A stretch of DNA of 64,000 nt from Virgibacillus litoralis (GTDB lineage Bacteria > Bacillota > Bacilli > Bacillales > Amphibacillaceae). The notes under the pieces were generated by a model. The model saw only the letters and a program-made list of their open reading frames with translations, did not search any database and was not told the origin of the DNA. Within the stretch, counting starts at the first letter, position 1. Every line of letters starts with the position of its first letter. Position numbers and translations under genes: made by a program. Of this stretch, positions 48,329 through 58,058 are shown piece by piece. Location of the stretch: the NCBI RefSeq assembly GCF_017873675.1, contig NZ_JAGGKK010000010.1, positions 62,001 to 126,000 of the forward strand. The letters are read 5' to 3'.

Positions 48329-49120
48329 ATGGAAAAGACAGAATGGTATCTAGAATATGAGATTCAATATAATCGCCCTGGATTACTGGGTGATATTTCT
48401 TCCTTGTTAGGAATGCTCTCTATTAATATTATATCTATAAATGGCGTGGAGAATTCAAGAAGGGGTATGTTATTACTTTCAAGAGAAGACGAACAAATCA
48501 CTCGATTGAAATCAATTTTACAAACGATGGATATGATAGAAGTAAAAAAATTACGTAAACCCAAACTTCGTGATAAACTAGCTGTAAGACATGGGCGATA
48601 CATACATAGCGATGCTGATGATCGAAAGACTTTTCGCTTCGTCCGTGCTGATTTAGGTGTATTAGTTGATTTTATGGCGGAGTTATATAAAAAGGAAGGT
48701 CATAAATTAATTGGAATTCGTGGAATGCCACGTGTAGGCAAAACGGAATCAATTGTAGCTGCAAGCGTTTGTGCAAATAAACGTTGGTTATTTGTATCAA
48801 GTACTTTATTAAAGCAAACCATCCGAAGTCAATTAATACAAGATGAGTATAATAGTGATAATTTGTACATTATTGATGGTATTGTCTCGACTAGGCGTGC
48901 TAATGAAAAGCATTGGCAGCTAATTCGTGAAATAATGCAGCTTCCCGCCATTAAAGTTGTGGAGCATCCTGATATGTTTGTACAAACTACTGAATATAAA
49001 TTAGATGACTTTGATTATATTATTGAATTACGCAGCAATGAAGACGAAGCAATTACATACGAAACAGTTGAGAAGGATCAATTCAGTCAGGATAACGGCT
49101 TTTCGATGTTTGATTTCTAG
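48329..49120 (+). CDS. ymfK: YmfK (DUF3388) with ACT-like N-terminus and P-loop
   Basis: A 263-residue protein. The N-terminus (WYLEYEIQYNRPGLLGDISSLLGMLSINIISINGVE) looks like an ACT ligand-binding domain. From about residue 128 there is a Walker A (IRGMPRVGKTE), and about residue 185 a Walker B-like strand (NLYIIDG). This combination suggests a small-molecule-controlled NTPase, but no activity is known. ATG at 48329 follows AAAGGGGCTT. Its TAG stop lies at the start of repeat E. Confidence 0.85.
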   Translation: MEKTEWYLEYEIQYNRPGLLGDISSLLGMLSINIISINGVENSRRGMLLLSREDEQITRLKSILQTMDMIEVKKLRKPKLRDKLAVRHGRYIHSDADDRKTFRFVRADLGVLVDFMAELYKKEGHKLIGIRGMPRVGKTESIVAASVCANKRWLFVSSTLLKQTIRSQLIQDEYNSDNLYIIDGIVSTRRANEKHWQLIREIMQLPAIKVVEHPDMFVQTTEYKLDDFDYIIELRSNEDEAITYETVEKDQFSQDNGFSMFDF

Positions 49121-49167
49121 CAGTTAAGAAAGTATAAATGCTTTATTACTGCATAAGTGCAACTAAA
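49118..49167 (+). repeat. Two-hairpin dispersed element, copy E (truncated)
   Basis: Only the hairpin-1 half and the GCATAAGTGCAACTA linker remain: GCAGTTAAGAAAGTA, loop TAAA, TGCTTTATTACTGC. The element starts inside the ymfK stop codon (TAGCAG) and ends 17 bases before the rodZ-like start, so it forms nearly the whole gap between the two genes. Confidence 0.75.
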
Positions 49168-49184
49168 AATGGATGGTGTTATTT

Positions 49185-50105
49185 ATGGAGATAGGATTAA
49201 GACTAAAAGAAGCTAGAGAAGAAAATAAGATATCGTTGGAAAGTTTACAGGAAACAACCAAAATTCAAAAAAGATATTTAGAAGCAATTGAACAGGGTAA
49301 TTTCCATATATTGCCAGGAAAATTTTATGCCAGGGCATTTATTAAAGAGTATGCAAATGCAGTTGGTTTGGATTCAACCGAGCTACTGGAAGAATATAAG
49401 GATGAGATACCACAGACTGAAGCAGAGAGTTCTACCCAATATACCCAAATTCATCGATCACGCAAGGATAATAATCCAACAAAAAACACAGCCATTTTCT
49501 CGTTTATTCCAACTATAATTGTTGTTCTTTTAGTGATAGGTATCGTTTTTGCGGCATGGTATTTCTACCAGCAAACATTGTCTAATGACAGTTCAGAACC
49601 TGTAGACCCACAAAATGATAATGAGGTAACCTATAACCCTGATGAAAACAACCAAGATGAAGAACAAGCAGAAGATGATAATTCCGATGCAAGTTCTGAT
49701 GAAACCGATGAGGAAAATAATGACTCACAAGCTGAAGAACCAGAACAACCACAGCCAAAATTAACAGTAGTTGAAGAAGGCGCTGGATCCAGACCTGAAT
49801 CAACACTTGCTCTGGATAATGCAAGTGATAATGTAACGGCGACATTAGAGACATCTGCCAAATCATGGCTTGAAGTGGAGAACAGTGATGGTGAATCTTT
49901 ATTTTCAGGGATGTTCACTGCTGATGACTCTCCGCTTGAACTAGATCTTTCTGAAGCAGAACGCGTCTGGTTTAGAGTTGGGTCTGCACCTGATTTGTCT
50001 ATTACGATTGATGGTGTAGAGGTTAAATATCCGGTTGATGAGAATGAATATGTGCTTCAAAAGCTGTGGATAAATATTAACAAAGCAAGTGCACAATCAA
50101 ATTAG
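49185..50105 (+). CDS. rodZ: RodZ-like cell-shape protein (YmfM)
   Basis: A 306-residue bitopic protein: N-terminal HTH (IGLRLKEAREENKISLESLQ, KIQKRYLEAIEQGNFHILPG), basic juxtamembrane stretch, transmembrane helix about 107-129 (FIPTIIVVLLVIGIVFAAWYF, shown in part), a long Asp/Glu/Asn linker, and a C-terminal DUF4115 beta domain (KSWLEVENSDGESLFSGMF). This is the RodZ plan, linking MreB to the envelope. ATG at 49185 gives a start like B. subtilis YmfM; an in-frame ATG at 49173 has no site. Confidence 0.92.
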   Translation: MEIGLRLKEAREENKISLESLQETTKIQKRYLEAIEQGNFHILPGKFYARAFIKEYANAVGLDSTELLEEYKDEIPQTEAESSTQYTQIHRSRKDNNPTKNTAIFSFIPTIIVVLLVIGIVFAAWYFYQQTLSNDSSEPVDPQNDNEVTYNPDENNQDEEQAEDDNSDASSDETDEENNDSQAEEPEQPQPKLTVVEEGAGSRPESTLALDNASDNVTATLETSAKSWLEVENSDGESLFSGMFTADDSPLELDLSEAERVWFRVGSAPDLSITIDGVEVKYPVDENEYVLQKLWININKASAQSN

Positions 50106-50123
50106 TAATAGCCATTCTATTAT

Positions 50124-50152
50124 ACCCCCTTCCTTATAGTGGAGGGGGTTTA
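50124..50152 (+). terminator. Hairpin between rodZ-like gene and pgsA
   Basis: ACCCCCT (50124-50130) pairs with AGGGGGT (50143-50149), with further inner pairing, followed by TT. Probably a partial terminator. Confidence 0.65.
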
Positions 50153-50172
50153 TACCGTAGGAGGAAATAGTT

Positions 50173-50751
50173 GTGAATATACCAAATAAAATCACGCTCT
50201 CACGTATATTTTTAATCCCAATTTTCATTATTCTATTAAGTGTTCCATTCGACTGGGGGGTATGGAGCATTGGCGAGTCATCTCTCCCTGTATCACATCT
50301 TGCTGCGGCAATTTTATTTATCGTTGCTTCAACAACTGACTGGGTGGATGGCTATTACGCCAGGAAGTATAATTTAGTCACAAATTTAGGGAAATTCTTG
50401 GATCCACTAGCAGATAAACTGCTTGTAGCTACTGCACTCATTTTACTTGTTGAACTAGGACTGGCACCTGCATGGGTTACGATTATAATTATTAGTAGAG
50501 AATTTGCAATTACTGGTCTGCGTTTGGTAGCTGCTGGTGAGGGAGTAGTCTTAGCAGCTGGCAGCATGGGGAAGTTAAAAACAGTAACTCAAATGGTTGC
50601 GATTGCGGCATTACTGCTTCATAATTTTCCATTTTCATATATGGGATTACCCTTTGCTACTATAATGCTGTATGTAGCTTTGTTCTTTACCATTTTATCA
50701 GGTTATGATTACTTTGTTAAAAATTGGCATGTTATGAGGGATTCAAAATGA
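50173..50751 (+). CDS. pgsA: CDP-diacylglycerol-glycerol-3-phosphate phosphatidyltransferase
   Basis: Makes phosphatidylglycerophosphate from CDP-diacylglycerol (the CdsA product). The 192-residue membrane protein has the CDP-alcohol phosphotransferase motif DWVDGYYARKYNLVTNLGKFLDPLADK (Asp, Gly, Ala-Arg, Gly, Asp, Asp), quoted here only by its key residues: D-G-AR-G-D-D near residues 57-83. GTG start follows GGAGGAAATAGTT. Overlaps cinA by four bases (ATGA). Confidence 0.95.
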   Translation: MNIPNKITLSRIFLIPIFIILLSVPFDWGVWSIGESSLPVSHLAAAILFIVASTTDWVDGYYARKYNLVTNLGKFLDPLADKLLVATALILLVELGLAPAWVTIIIISREFAITGLRLVAAGEGVVLAAGSMGKLKTVTQMVAIAALLLHNFPFSYMGLPFATIMLYVALFFTILSGYDYFVKNWHVMRDSK

Positions 50752-51995
50752 CGAAACAGTTTCGAACAGAAATTATTGCAGTGGGTACAGAGCTATTATT
50801 GGGACAGATTGCTAACACAAACGCTCAGTGGATGTCCGAAAAACTGGCAACGATAGGAATGAATGTATTTCATCATTCAGTAGTGGGAGATAACCTGCAA
50901 AGAGTGAGGGAACAGTTTGAGCATTCAAAGAGCCGGGCAGATATTATAATTGTTACTGGTGGATTAGGTCCGACTGAGGATGACTTAACAAGAGAAGCTT
51001 TTCAGAAAATCGCCAAAAGGGATATAATTGTACACCGACCATCAATGGAAAAAATAGAGGCGTTTTATAGGAATCAAAAATCTAAAATGACCCCGAACAA
51101 CCGAAAACAAGCGCGCGTATTTACTGGTGCTGACGTAATTGAAAATACCGTGGGGATGGCACCAGGAATGATTGTATCTGAAAACGATACAACTTGGATT
51201 TTTTTGCCTGGTGTACCAAGAGAAATGAAACAGATGATGTCGGATAAGGTAATGCCGTATCTTCAGCAACTAACAGGGGAAAGCTCAGTTATTAAATCCA
51301 CAATGCTACGATTTATTGGCATTGGTGAGTCACAGCTCGAGGATGAACTTAGTGATATTATTCAAAATCAAAGTAATCCCACGATTGCTCCTTTGGCACA
51401 AAGTGAAGGTATAGCTATTAGGCTTACTGCTAAGGCGAACACACAAGAAGAGGCTTCCAATTTAATCAGCAAGACAAGGCTGCAAATTCAAGCCAAAGTA
51501 GGAGACCACATGTACGGAGCCGATGAGCAAACAATAGAGGAGAACGTGTTTGCCTTATTAAAAGCTCAAAATAAGTACATAGGTGCTGCTGAAAGCTTAA
51601 CAGGAGGTATGTTTACTGAAAAGCTTATAGCTGTTGAGGGTACTTCTAAAGTATGCCGTGGCGGACTAGTCTGTTATGATACAAACGTTAAAGAAAATGT
51701 TTTGCATATTTCGCCTGAAACTATTAGACAGTTTGGAACGGTCAGTGATGAATGTGCTGCAGAAATGGCCAGAAACATTTGTACCCTTTTAGATTCAGAT
51801 ATAGGTATTAGCTTTACGGGAGCAGCTGGACCGGATAGTGTGGAAGGCCATCCTCCTGGAACTGTTTTCATCGCAATTTATGACGGTTCTAATGATAGTA
51901 TTGTAAGAAAATATACATTCCAGGGCAGTCGGCAAGCTATACGAAAAAAAGCCACTTTAAAAGGGTTTGAACTTTTGTATAATTTATTGAAATAG
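50748..51995 (+). CDS. cinA: CinA-like competence/nicotinamide-nucleotide amidohydrolase
   Basis: A 415-residue protein with an N-terminal MoaB/COG1058 domain (IIAVGTELLLGQIANTNAQW; IIVTGGLGPTEDDLTREAF) and a C-terminal CinA/PncC domain (GAAESLTGGMFTEKL; FTGAAGPDSVEGHPPGTVFIAI). The family removes deamidated pyridine nucleotides. In B. subtilis cinA is cotranscribed with recA in competent cells. ATG at 50748 overlaps the pgsA stop; a longer frame from 50724 is rejected. Confidence 0.93.
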   Translation: MTKQFRTEIIAVGTELLLGQIANTNAQWMSEKLATIGMNVFHHSVVGDNLQRVREQFEHSKSRADIIIVTGGLGPTEDDLTREAFQKIAKRDIIVHRPSMEKIEAFYRNQKSKMTPNNRKQARVFTGADVIENTVGMAPGMIVSENDTTWIFLPGVPREMKQMMSDKVMPYLQQLTGESSVIKSTMLRFIGIGESQLEDELSDIIQNQSNPTIAPLAQSEGIAIRLTAKANTQEEASNLISKTRLQIQAKVGDHMYGADEQTIEENVFALLKAQNKYIGAAESLTGGMFTEKLIAVEGTSKVCRGGLVCYDTNVKENVLHISPETIRQFGTVSDECAAEMARNICTLLDSDIGISFTGAAGPDSVEGHPPGTVFIAIYDGSNDSIVRKYTFQGSRQAIRKKATLKGFELLYNLLK

Positions 51996-52090
51996 AATTT
52001 TTGAATCATGAATTTACTGGGAAATTGTATTTTCAGAGTCTAATAATCTAGTAAAAACCAATTTTCCCGTTTAATGAACCTCGGAAAATG

Positions 52091-52104
52091 AGAACATTTA
52101 TTCG
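52091..52104. promoter_or_regulatory. LexA (DinR) box of recA
   Basis: On the - strand, CGAATAAATGTTCT matches 12 of 14 positions of the Gram-positive SOS box CGAACRNRYGTTYC. It ends nine bases before the recA -35. The CGAAT variant also occurs in the B. subtilis recA box as I recall it. Confidence 0.65.
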
Positions 52105-52112
52105 TTCTTTTC

Positions 52113-52141
52113 TTGGCAAATCATGAAAAACAAGGTATGAT
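52113..52141 (+). promoter_or_regulatory. Sigma-A promoter of recA
   Basis: TTGGCA at 52113-52118, 17-base spacer, TATGAT at 52136-52141, just downstream of the SOS box. Confidence 0.65.
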
Positions 52142-52171
52142 GTAGATAGTTAATTAAAGGAGGTAAGCTCG

Positions 52172-53206
52172 TTGGGAGATAAAAAACAAGCTTTAGATAT
52201 GGCGTTAAAACAAATTGAAAAACAATTCGGTAAAGGTTCTGTTATGAAGTTAGGTGAACAGGCTGAACAAAAGATCGCAACAATTCCAAGTGGTTCGCTT
52301 GCATTGGACGTAGCCTTAGGTATTGGTGGATATCCGAGAGGACGAGTAGTAGAAATATATGGACCAGAATCTTCTGGTAAAACAACTGTTGCTCTTCACG
52401 CAATTGCTGAAGCCCAACGAAAAGGTGGACATGCAGCATTTATAGATGCGGAGCATGCACTTGACCCTACATATGCGCGAGCATTAGGGGTGAATATAGA
52501 TGAATTACTATTATCTCAGCCAGATACCGGTGAGCAAGCTTTGGAAATTGCTGAGGCACTTGTGCGCAGTGGCGCTGTAGATATAGTTGTTGTTGACTCG
52601 GTTGCTGCCCTAGTTCCCAAAGCGGAAATTGAAGGTGAAATGGGTGACGCGCATGTGGGCTTGCAGGCACGACTTATGTCACAAGCGCTTAGAAAACTAT
52701 CAGGTGCAATTAATAAATCAAAGACAACTGCTATATTCATTAACCAGATCAGAGAAAAGGTTGGGGTTATGTTTGGTAATCCGGAAACAACTCCTGGTGG
52801 TCGCGCACTGAAATTCTATGCATCTGTTAGATTGGAAGTTCGCCGTGCGGAGACATTGAAACAGGGAAATGATATGGTTGGTAATAAAACACGAATAAAA
52901 GTGGTTAAGAATAAAGTAGCGCCACCTTTCAAGAAGGCGGAGGTCGACATTATGTATGGGGAAGGTATTTCCAAAGAGGGCGAAATAATAGATGTTGGAT
53001 CTGACCTTGATATAGTTCAAAAAAGTGGTGCATGGTATTCCTATAATGGAGATAGGCTTGGACAAGGCCGGGAAAATGCAAAAGAATATCTGAAGGCTAA
53101 TGAAAATGTCATGACAGAACTACATGGAATGATTCGTCAGCATTATAATTTAGATGAACAGCCAGAAGAAACAGAAGAAAAGGGACAGGAAAGCTTAGAT
53201 GTATAA
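52172..53206 (+). CDS. recA: Recombinase RecA
   Basis: Strand-exchange protein and SOS co-protease. The 344-residue protein has GPESSGKTT (Walker A), [18 protein letters not shown] (Walker B), the L1/L2 DNA-binding region ([42 protein letters not shown] split by boundary) and an acidic tail. TTG at 52172 follows AAAGGAGGTAAGCTCG and aligns with other RecA N-termini ([17 protein letters not shown]). Confidence 0.98.
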   Translation: MGDKKQALDMALKQIEKQFGKGSVMKLGEQAEQKIATIPSGSLALDVALGIGGYPRGRVVEIYGPESSGKTTVALHAIAEAQRKGGHAAFIDAEHALDPTYARALGVNIDELLLSQPDTGEQALEIAEALVRSGAVDIVVVDSVAALVPKAEIEGEMGDAHVGLQARLMSQALRKLSGAINKSKTTAIFINQIREKVGVMFGNPETTPGGRALKFYASVRLEVRRAETLKQGNDMVGNKTRIKVVKNKVAPPFKKAEVDIMYGEGISKEGEIIDVGSDLDIVQKSGAWYSYNGDRLGQGRENAKEYLKANENVMTELHGMIRQHYNLDEQPEETEEKGQESLDV

Positions 53207-53222
53207 GAATATTTAACTACTT

Positions 53223-53264
53223 AAATCCTTTGCTGGTAATTACTGGCAAAGGATTTATTATTTT
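53223..53264 (+). terminator. Intrinsic terminator after recA
   Basis: AAATCCTTTGC (53223-53233) pairs perfectly with GCAAAGGATTT (53246-53256), followed by ATTATTTT. Confidence 0.88.
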
Positions 53265-53292
53265 GAGAGCGATTGCTAATTGTTACGATTCC

Positions 53293-53321
53293 TTGACATT
53301 GGCTATACGGACAATTACAAT
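53293..53321 (+). promoter_or_regulatory. Sigma-A promoter of rny
   Basis: Consensus TTGACA at 53293-53298, 17-base spacer, TACAAT at 53316-53321. Start of transcription would fall near 53328, inside the left arm of the inverted repeat at 53323-53358. Confidence 0.65.
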
Positions 53322-53322
53322 T

Positions 53323-53358
53323 AAATTGTATAATTTTATATTTTTTATTATACAATTT
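53323..53358. promoter_or_regulatory. 12-bp inverted repeat over the rny transcription start
   Basis: AAATTGTATAAT (53323-53334) and ATTATACAATTT (53347-53358), 12-base T-rich loop. Each arm carries a TATAAT on one strand. It overlaps the predicted +1, so it may be an operator or an mRNA 5' hairpin. A weaker TTGTAC...GTACAA pair lies at about 53389-53413. Confidence 0.5.
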
Positions 53359-53437
53359 TATTTATTTATTATTGAACATTGTACATGCCGACAATAATGA
53401 ATTGTTGTACAACTTATAGCAATAGGAGGTGAACCCC

Positions 53438-54997
53438 ATGGACAGTCCCTTAATCATCTCCATTTTGCTTGCCGTAATCGTCGGTATTGTTGTTGGTTAT
53501 CTGATTCGTAAATCTATTGCAGAAGCTAAGATTTCCAGTGCGGAAAATTTAGCTAAACAAATAGTAGATGAAGCACACCGAAATGCAGATGCCTCTAAAA
53601 AAGAGGCACTTCTTGAAGCGAAGGATGAAAATCATAAACTTCGCCAGCAGACAGAAGATGACTTACGTGAACGTCGAACAGAAGTGCAAAAGCAAGAAAA
53701 TCGTCTGATGCAAAAAGAAGAAAATCTGGACAGAAAAAGTGAAACGCTGGATAAGCGAGAGCTCTTGTTAGAGAAGAAGGAACAATCACTAACAGAAAAA
53801 CAACAACAAATTGAAGAAATGGAAAGCAAAGTGGAAGCTGTAATTCAAGAGCAGCAAACGGAGCTTGAACGCATTTCAGGGTATACAACTGATCAGGCAA
53901 GACAGATAATTTTAGAGCGAGTTGAACAAGAGGTTAGTCATGAATCAGCATTAATGATTAAAGAAGCTGAAAATCGTGCGAAAGAGGAAGCAGATAAGAA
54001 AGCCAAAAGCATTCTTTCGTTAGCCTTACAGCGTTGCGCGGCAGACCATGTAGCTGAAACAACTGTATCTGTTGTAAATCTTCCTAATGACGAAATGAAA
54101 GGTCGAATTATCGGCCGTGAAGGTCGTAATATTCGAACTTTAGAAACGCTTACCGGCATTGACTTAATTATTGATGATACACCGGAAGCAGTAATTCTGT
54201 CAGGTTTTGATCCAATACGTCGAGAGACAGCTCGTATGGCTCTAGAGAAACTCGTACAAGACGGTAGAATACACCCTGCAAGAATAGAAGAGATGGTGGA
54301 TAAAGCCAGACGTGAAGTAGATGAATATATACGGGAAATTGGAGAGGAAACAACGTTTGAAGTTGGAGTACACGGATTACATCCAGATTTAGTTAAAATA
54401 CTTGGTCGCCTAAAATATCGTACAAGCTATGGTCAAAATGTGTTAAAGCATTCTACAGAGGTAGCGTATCTCTCCGGACTGCTTGCTGCTGAGTTAGGTG
54501 AAGATGAAACACTTGCAAGAAGAGCTGGCTTACTTCATGACATTGGTAAAGCTATTGATCATGAAGTAGAGGGAAGTCATGTTGAAATTGGGAAAGAACT
54601 AGGAATTAAATACAAGGAACATGAAGTTGTCATTAATTCTATTGCTTCTCACCATGGCGATGAAGAAGCTACTTCCATTATTTCCGTTTTAGTTGCTGCA
54701 GCAGATGCACTATCCGCTGCACGCCCTGGAGCAAGAAGTGAAACATTGGAAAATTACATCAAGCGTCTTGAAAAACTGGAAGAAATATCAGAGTCGTTTA
54801 CAGGTGTGGAAAAGTCATTCGCTATTCAGGCGGGAAGAGAAATTAGAATTATGGTTAAACCCGATGAAATTGACGACATTGATTCAGTCAAAATCGCAAG
54901 GGATATTCGTAAGCGAATTGAAGGCGAATTGGACTACCCAGGTCATATTAAAGTAACTGTTATCAGAGAAACAAGAGCAGTTGAATATGCTAAATAG
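53438..54997 (+). CDS. rny: Ribonuclease Y
   Basis: Membrane-anchored endoribonuclease initiating mRNA decay. The 519-residue protein has an N-terminal transmembrane helix ([19 protein letters not shown]), a long coiled coil (about 30-200), a KH domain ([23 protein letters not shown], shown in part) and an HD domain ([21 protein letters not shown]). ATG at 53438 follows AGGAGGTGAACCCC; the in-frame GTG at 53429 is in the site. Its partners YmcA and PNPase are also encoded in this window. Confidence 0.97.
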   Translation: MDSPLIISILLAVIVGIVVGYLIRKSIAEAKISSAENLAKQIVDEAHRNADASKKEALLEAKDENHKLRQQTEDDLRERRTEVQKQENRLMQKEENLDRKSETLDKRELLLEKKEQSLTEKQQQIEEMESKVEAVIQEQQTELERISGYTTDQARQIILERVEQEVSHESALMIKEAENRAKEEADKKAKSILSLALQRCAADHVAETTVSVVNLPNDEMKGRIIGREGRNIRTLETLTGIDLIIDDTPEAVILSGFDPIRRETARMALEKLVQDGRIHPARIEEMVDKARREVDEYIREIGEETTFEVGVHGLHPDLVKILGRLKYRTSYGQNVLKHSTEVAYLSGLLAAELGEDETLARRAGLLHDIGKAIDHEVEGSHVEIGKELGIKYKEHEVVINSIASHHGDEEATSIISVLVAAADALSAARPGARSETLENYIKRLEKLEEISESFTGVEKSFAIQAGREIRIMVKPDEIDDIDSVKIARDIRKRIEGELDYPGHIKVTVIRETRAVEYAK

Positions 54998-55020
54998 TGA
55001 CCAATAAGATACGAGACTAA

Positions 55021-55051
55021 TAAAAGCGGCCAGCTGGTCGCTTTTATTTTT
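55021..55051 (+). terminator. Intrinsic terminator after rny
   Basis: AAAAGCGGCC (55022-55031) pairs with GGTCGCTTTT (55036-55045) with one G-U, loop AGCT, then ATTTTT. Confidence 0.9.
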
Positions 55052-55109
55052 GCTTTACAGTATAATTTGAGTGTGAAACATATTATTACTCGTTAGGATG
55101 AGAAAAATT

Positions 55110-55907
55110 ATGAAAATATTATTTATCGGTGATGTAGCAGGATCTCCTGGAAGGGATATGGTTCAGCATTATCTACCAAAATTAAAAGAAAAACACCGTC
55201 CACATATAACTATTGTTAATGGGGAAAACGCAGCATCCGGAAAAGGGATTACTGAAAAAATTTATAAGCAATTTCTTGAGTGGGGTGCTCAGGTTGTTAC
55301 AATGGGGAACCATACTTGGGATAAAAAAGAAATTTTTGAATTTATAGATGACGCCAAGAATATGATTCGGCCGGCAAACTTCCCAGAGGGTACACCCGGG
55401 AAAGGGCTTAAATTTGTGAACTTAAATGGAACTGAAATTGCTGTAATTAATATGCAGGGACGTACCTTTTTACCTGCACTTGATGATCCGTTTCGTAAAA
55501 TGGATGAACTAATTGAAGAAGCCAAAAAACGAACAAGTATTATTTTTGTAGATTTTCATGCAGAAGCTACAAGTGAAAAACAGGCAATGGGGTGGTACCT
55601 GGATGGCCGAGTCAGTGCAGTTGTTGGTACACACACACATACTCAGACTGCTGACGACCGAATTTTGCCACAAGGAACAGCATATATTACGGATGTTGGG
55701 ATGACTGGACCTTATGATTCCGTATTAGGTATGGAAAAGGAAGCAGTTTTGAAAAAGTTCCTCACAAGTTTACCAGTACGTTTTGAAATTGACACAAAGG
55801 GAAGAACTCAGTTAAATGGTTTTTTAGTTACAATAAATGATAAAACCGGAAAGGCATCTAAGGTTGAGCGTATTTTAATAAACGATGACCATCCATTCTT
55901 TGGTTGA
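55110..55907 (+). CDS. ymdB: YmdB metallophosphoesterase
   Basis: A 265-residue metallophosphodiesterase: KILFIGDVAGSPGRDMV (metal Asp), NGENAASGKGIT, GNHTWDKKE, FVDFHAEATSEKQAMGWYLDG and VGTHTHTQTADDRILP. B. subtilis YmdB hydrolyses 2',3'-cAMP and influences the choice between biofilm and motility. ATG at 55110 follows AGGATGAGAAAAATT and matches the family start; ATG at 55098 lies in the site. Follows rny as in B. subtilis. Confidence 0.95.
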   Translation: MKILFIGDVAGSPGRDMVQHYLPKLKEKHRPHITIVNGENAASGKGITEKIYKQFLEWGAQVVTMGNHTWDKKEIFEFIDDAKNMIRPANFPEGTPGKGLKFVNLNGTEIAVINMQGRTFLPALDDPFRKMDELIEEAKKRTSIIFVDFHAEATSEKQAMGWYLDGRVSAVVGTHTHTQTADDRILPQGTAYITDVGMTGPYDSVLGMEKEAVLKKFLTSLPVRFEIDTKGRTQLNGFLVTINDKTGKASKVERILINDDHPFFG

Positions 55908-56013
55908 TTATTTGAATGTTTAGAATTATTGATGCATAATAAGGTAATAAGCTATCATCTCCAAGAATATAGTAGCAATAGAACTACAATAGTAATTGAA
56001 GGAGGTACTAGTA

Positions 56014-56274
56014 ATGGAAGTATTGAAAGTTTCAGCAAAATCAAATCCAAATTCAGTAGCAGGTGCACTTGCGAATGTCTTACGGGAACGTGGAACAGCG
56101 GAAATGCAGGCGATTGGCGCGGGTGCATTAAACCAGTCCGTCAAAGCGGTAGCGATTGCCAGAGGATTTGTAGCGCCAAGTGGAGTTGATTTAATTTGTA
56201 TTCCGGCTTTTACTGATATTATGATTGATGAGGAAGAACGTACTGCGATTAAACTAATTGTAGAACCTAGATAA
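56014..56274 (+). CDS. spoVS: Stage V sporulation protein S
   Basis: An 86-residue Alba-like protein (VLKVSAKSNPNSVAGALANVLRERGTAEMQAIGAGALNQ, conserved nearly throughout; IPAFTDI, IKLIVEPR). Needed for spore coat/cortex completion in B. subtilis, where it is sigma-H controlled. A weak sigma-H-like pair (AAGGTAAT near 55941, AAGAAT near 55963) is visible upstream. ATG at 56014 follows GAAGGAGGTACTAGTA. Confidence 0.95.
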   Translation: MEVLKVSAKSNPNSVAGALANVLRERGTAEMQAIGAGALNQSVKAVAIARGFVAPSGVDLICIPAFTDIMIDEEERTAIKLIVEPR

Positions 56275-56293
56275 CTTACTAAATATAATATTA

Positions 56294-56325
56294 AGTGTTG
56301 CGCTAAGCTGCGTAACACTATTTTT
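56294..56325 (+). terminator. Intrinsic terminator after spoVS
   Basis: AGTGTTGCGC (56294-56303) pairs with GCGTAACACT (56310-56319) with one G-U, then ATTTTT. In B. subtilis tdh and kbl follow spoVS; here they are absent. Confidence 0.85.
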
Positions 56326-56388
56326 ATGACAAATTAAGTAAACTTTTTATTTTCAGGTGGTTTTTCTTTGCACTGAACTGCTCATGTA

Positions 56389-56417
56389 TTGTTTAATTTG
56401 CCTATAGCCTTTATAAT
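56389..56417 (+). promoter_or_regulatory. Candidate sigma-A promoter of miaB-ymcA
   Basis: TTGTTT at 56389-56394, 17-base spacer, TATAAT at 56412-56417. Confidence 0.5.
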
Positions 56418-56476
56418 TTAATAATGTACATCTATGTCATTAATAGTGTTTTATATATAAGAAAGGAGTTTCGTTA

Positions 56477-58057
56477 ATGAATGAGCAGCAACGGAAGGAC
56501 CAGTCACAAATAAAGCAAACTGAAAATCCAACGGACATAAAATCCGGATCGGATAATATGAATCGGTTAAAAAATACTTCCAGCGACGACATTATTTCAA
56601 AGTATTTTGAAACGACATATGAGCCACCAAATTTAAATAAGGCACGTAAACGTGGACGTGATGATGTGAAAGTTCATTATGACTTTGAAATCCCTGAGGG
56701 TATGGATAAAATTGGAGAGGGAAAGAAATTCATGATTCGTACATATGGATGTCAGATGAATGAGCATGATACAGAGGTCATGGCAGGTATTCTGACCGAG
56801 ATGGGTTATGAATCAACTTCTGATACCAAAGAAGCAGATATTATTTTATTAAATACCTGTGCAATTCGCGAAAATGCGGAAAACAAAGTGTTTGGTGAAA
56901 TTGGTCACCTAAAACCACTTAAATTGGAGAATCCAGATCTAATTCTTGGTGTATGTGGTTGTATGTCACAGGAAGAATCTGTTGTAAATCGGATTTTGAA
57001 AAAACATCCGCAAATTGATTTGATTTTTGGGACGCATAATATCCACCGCATCCCACATTTAGTAAAAGAAGCTATGTTTGGAAAAGAAAAGATCGTAGAA
57101 GTATGGTCTAAAGAGGGCGACATTATTGAAAACCTCCCTAAAGCACGAAAAGGAAATATAAAAGCATGGGTAAATATTATGTACGGGTGTGATAAGTTTT
57201 GTACCTATTGTATAGTACCTATGACGCGCGGGAAAGAGCGTAGCCGTAAACCGGAGGATATTATCCAGGAAGTAAGGCATCTAGCAGCGCAGGGCTATAA
57301 AGAAGTCACTTTGCTTGGCCAAAATGTAAATGCATACGGAAAAGATTTAGAAGAATTGTCATATGGTTTAGGAGATTTGATGAATGATATTCACAAAATT
57401 GATATTCCCCGTGTGCGCTTTACAACATCACACCCAAGAGATTTTGATGACCGCTTAATTGAGGTATTAGCACAGGGCGGGAATTTGCTTGATCATATCC
57501 ATCTTCCTGTCCAGTCCGGCAGCAGTGAGGTTCTAAAGAAAATGAATCGTAAATATACACGTGAAGAATATTTAGAGCTTGTTCGCAAAATACGTGAAGC
57601 TATGCCTAATGCAACCCTCACTACCGATATTATTGTTGGCTTTCCAAACGAAACTGAAGAACAATTCGAGGAAACAATGACATTAGTAGAAGAAGTTGGA
57701 TTTGAAGCAGCATATACATTTATTTATTCACCTCGTGACGGTACTCCAGCTGCCAGAAAGACAGATGACGTACCGGAAGAAGTGAAAAAACAGCGATTAT
57801 ATCGTTTAAATGATCTTGTTAACAAACAGTCAGCAGAATCAATGAAAACTTATGATAATAAGATTGTTAAAGTTCTTGTCGATGGTGAGAGTAAGAAAAA
57901 TCCAGATATTCTTGCAGGCTATACAGAAAGAAATAAACTGGTAAACTTTCAAGGTCCTAAATCAGCAATTGGTAAAATTGTTGAAGTCGAAATTACCGAA
58001 TCCAAAACATGGTCATTAAATGGTATAATGGTAGAAAATACAGTTGAGGTGAATTGA
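56477..58057 (+). CDS. miaB: tRNA-2-methylthio-N6-dimethylallyladenosine synthase MiaB
   Basis: Radical-SAM methylthiotransferase for A37 of tRNA. The 526-residue protein has a variable N-terminal extension (about 70 aa), the UPF0004 domain with three cluster cysteines ([27 protein letters not shown]), the radical SAM motif CDKFCTYC (about residue 240) and a C-terminal TRAM domain. Its product modification depends on i6A made by MiaA, which is not in the window. ATG follows AAAGGAGTTTCGTTA. Confidence 0.96.
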   Translation: MNEQQRKDQSQIKQTENPTDIKSGSDNMNRLKNTSSDDIISKYFETTYEPPNLNKARKRGRDDVKVHYDFEIPEGMDKIGEGKKFMIRTYGCQMNEHDTEVMAGILTEMGYESTSDTKEADIILLNTCAIRENAENKVFGEIGHLKPLKLENPDLILGVCGCMSQEESVVNRILKKHPQIDLIFGTHNIHRIPHLVKEAMFGKEKIVEVWSKEGDIIENLPKARKGNIKAWVNIMYGCDKFCTYCIVPMTRGKERSRKPEDIIQEVRHLAAQGYKEVTLLGQNVNAYGKDLEELSYGLGDLMNDIHKIDIPRVRFTTSHPRDFDDRLIEVLAQGGNLLDHIHLPVQSGSSEVLKKMNRKYTREEYLELVRKIREAMPNATLTTDIIVGFPNETEEQFEETMTLVEEVGFEAAYTFIYSPRDGTPAARKTDDVPEEVKKQRLYRLNDLVNKQSAESMKTYDNKIVKVLVDGESKKNPDILAGYTERNKLVNFQGPKSAIGKIVEVEITESKTWSLNGIMVENTVEVN

Positions 58058-58058
58058 T

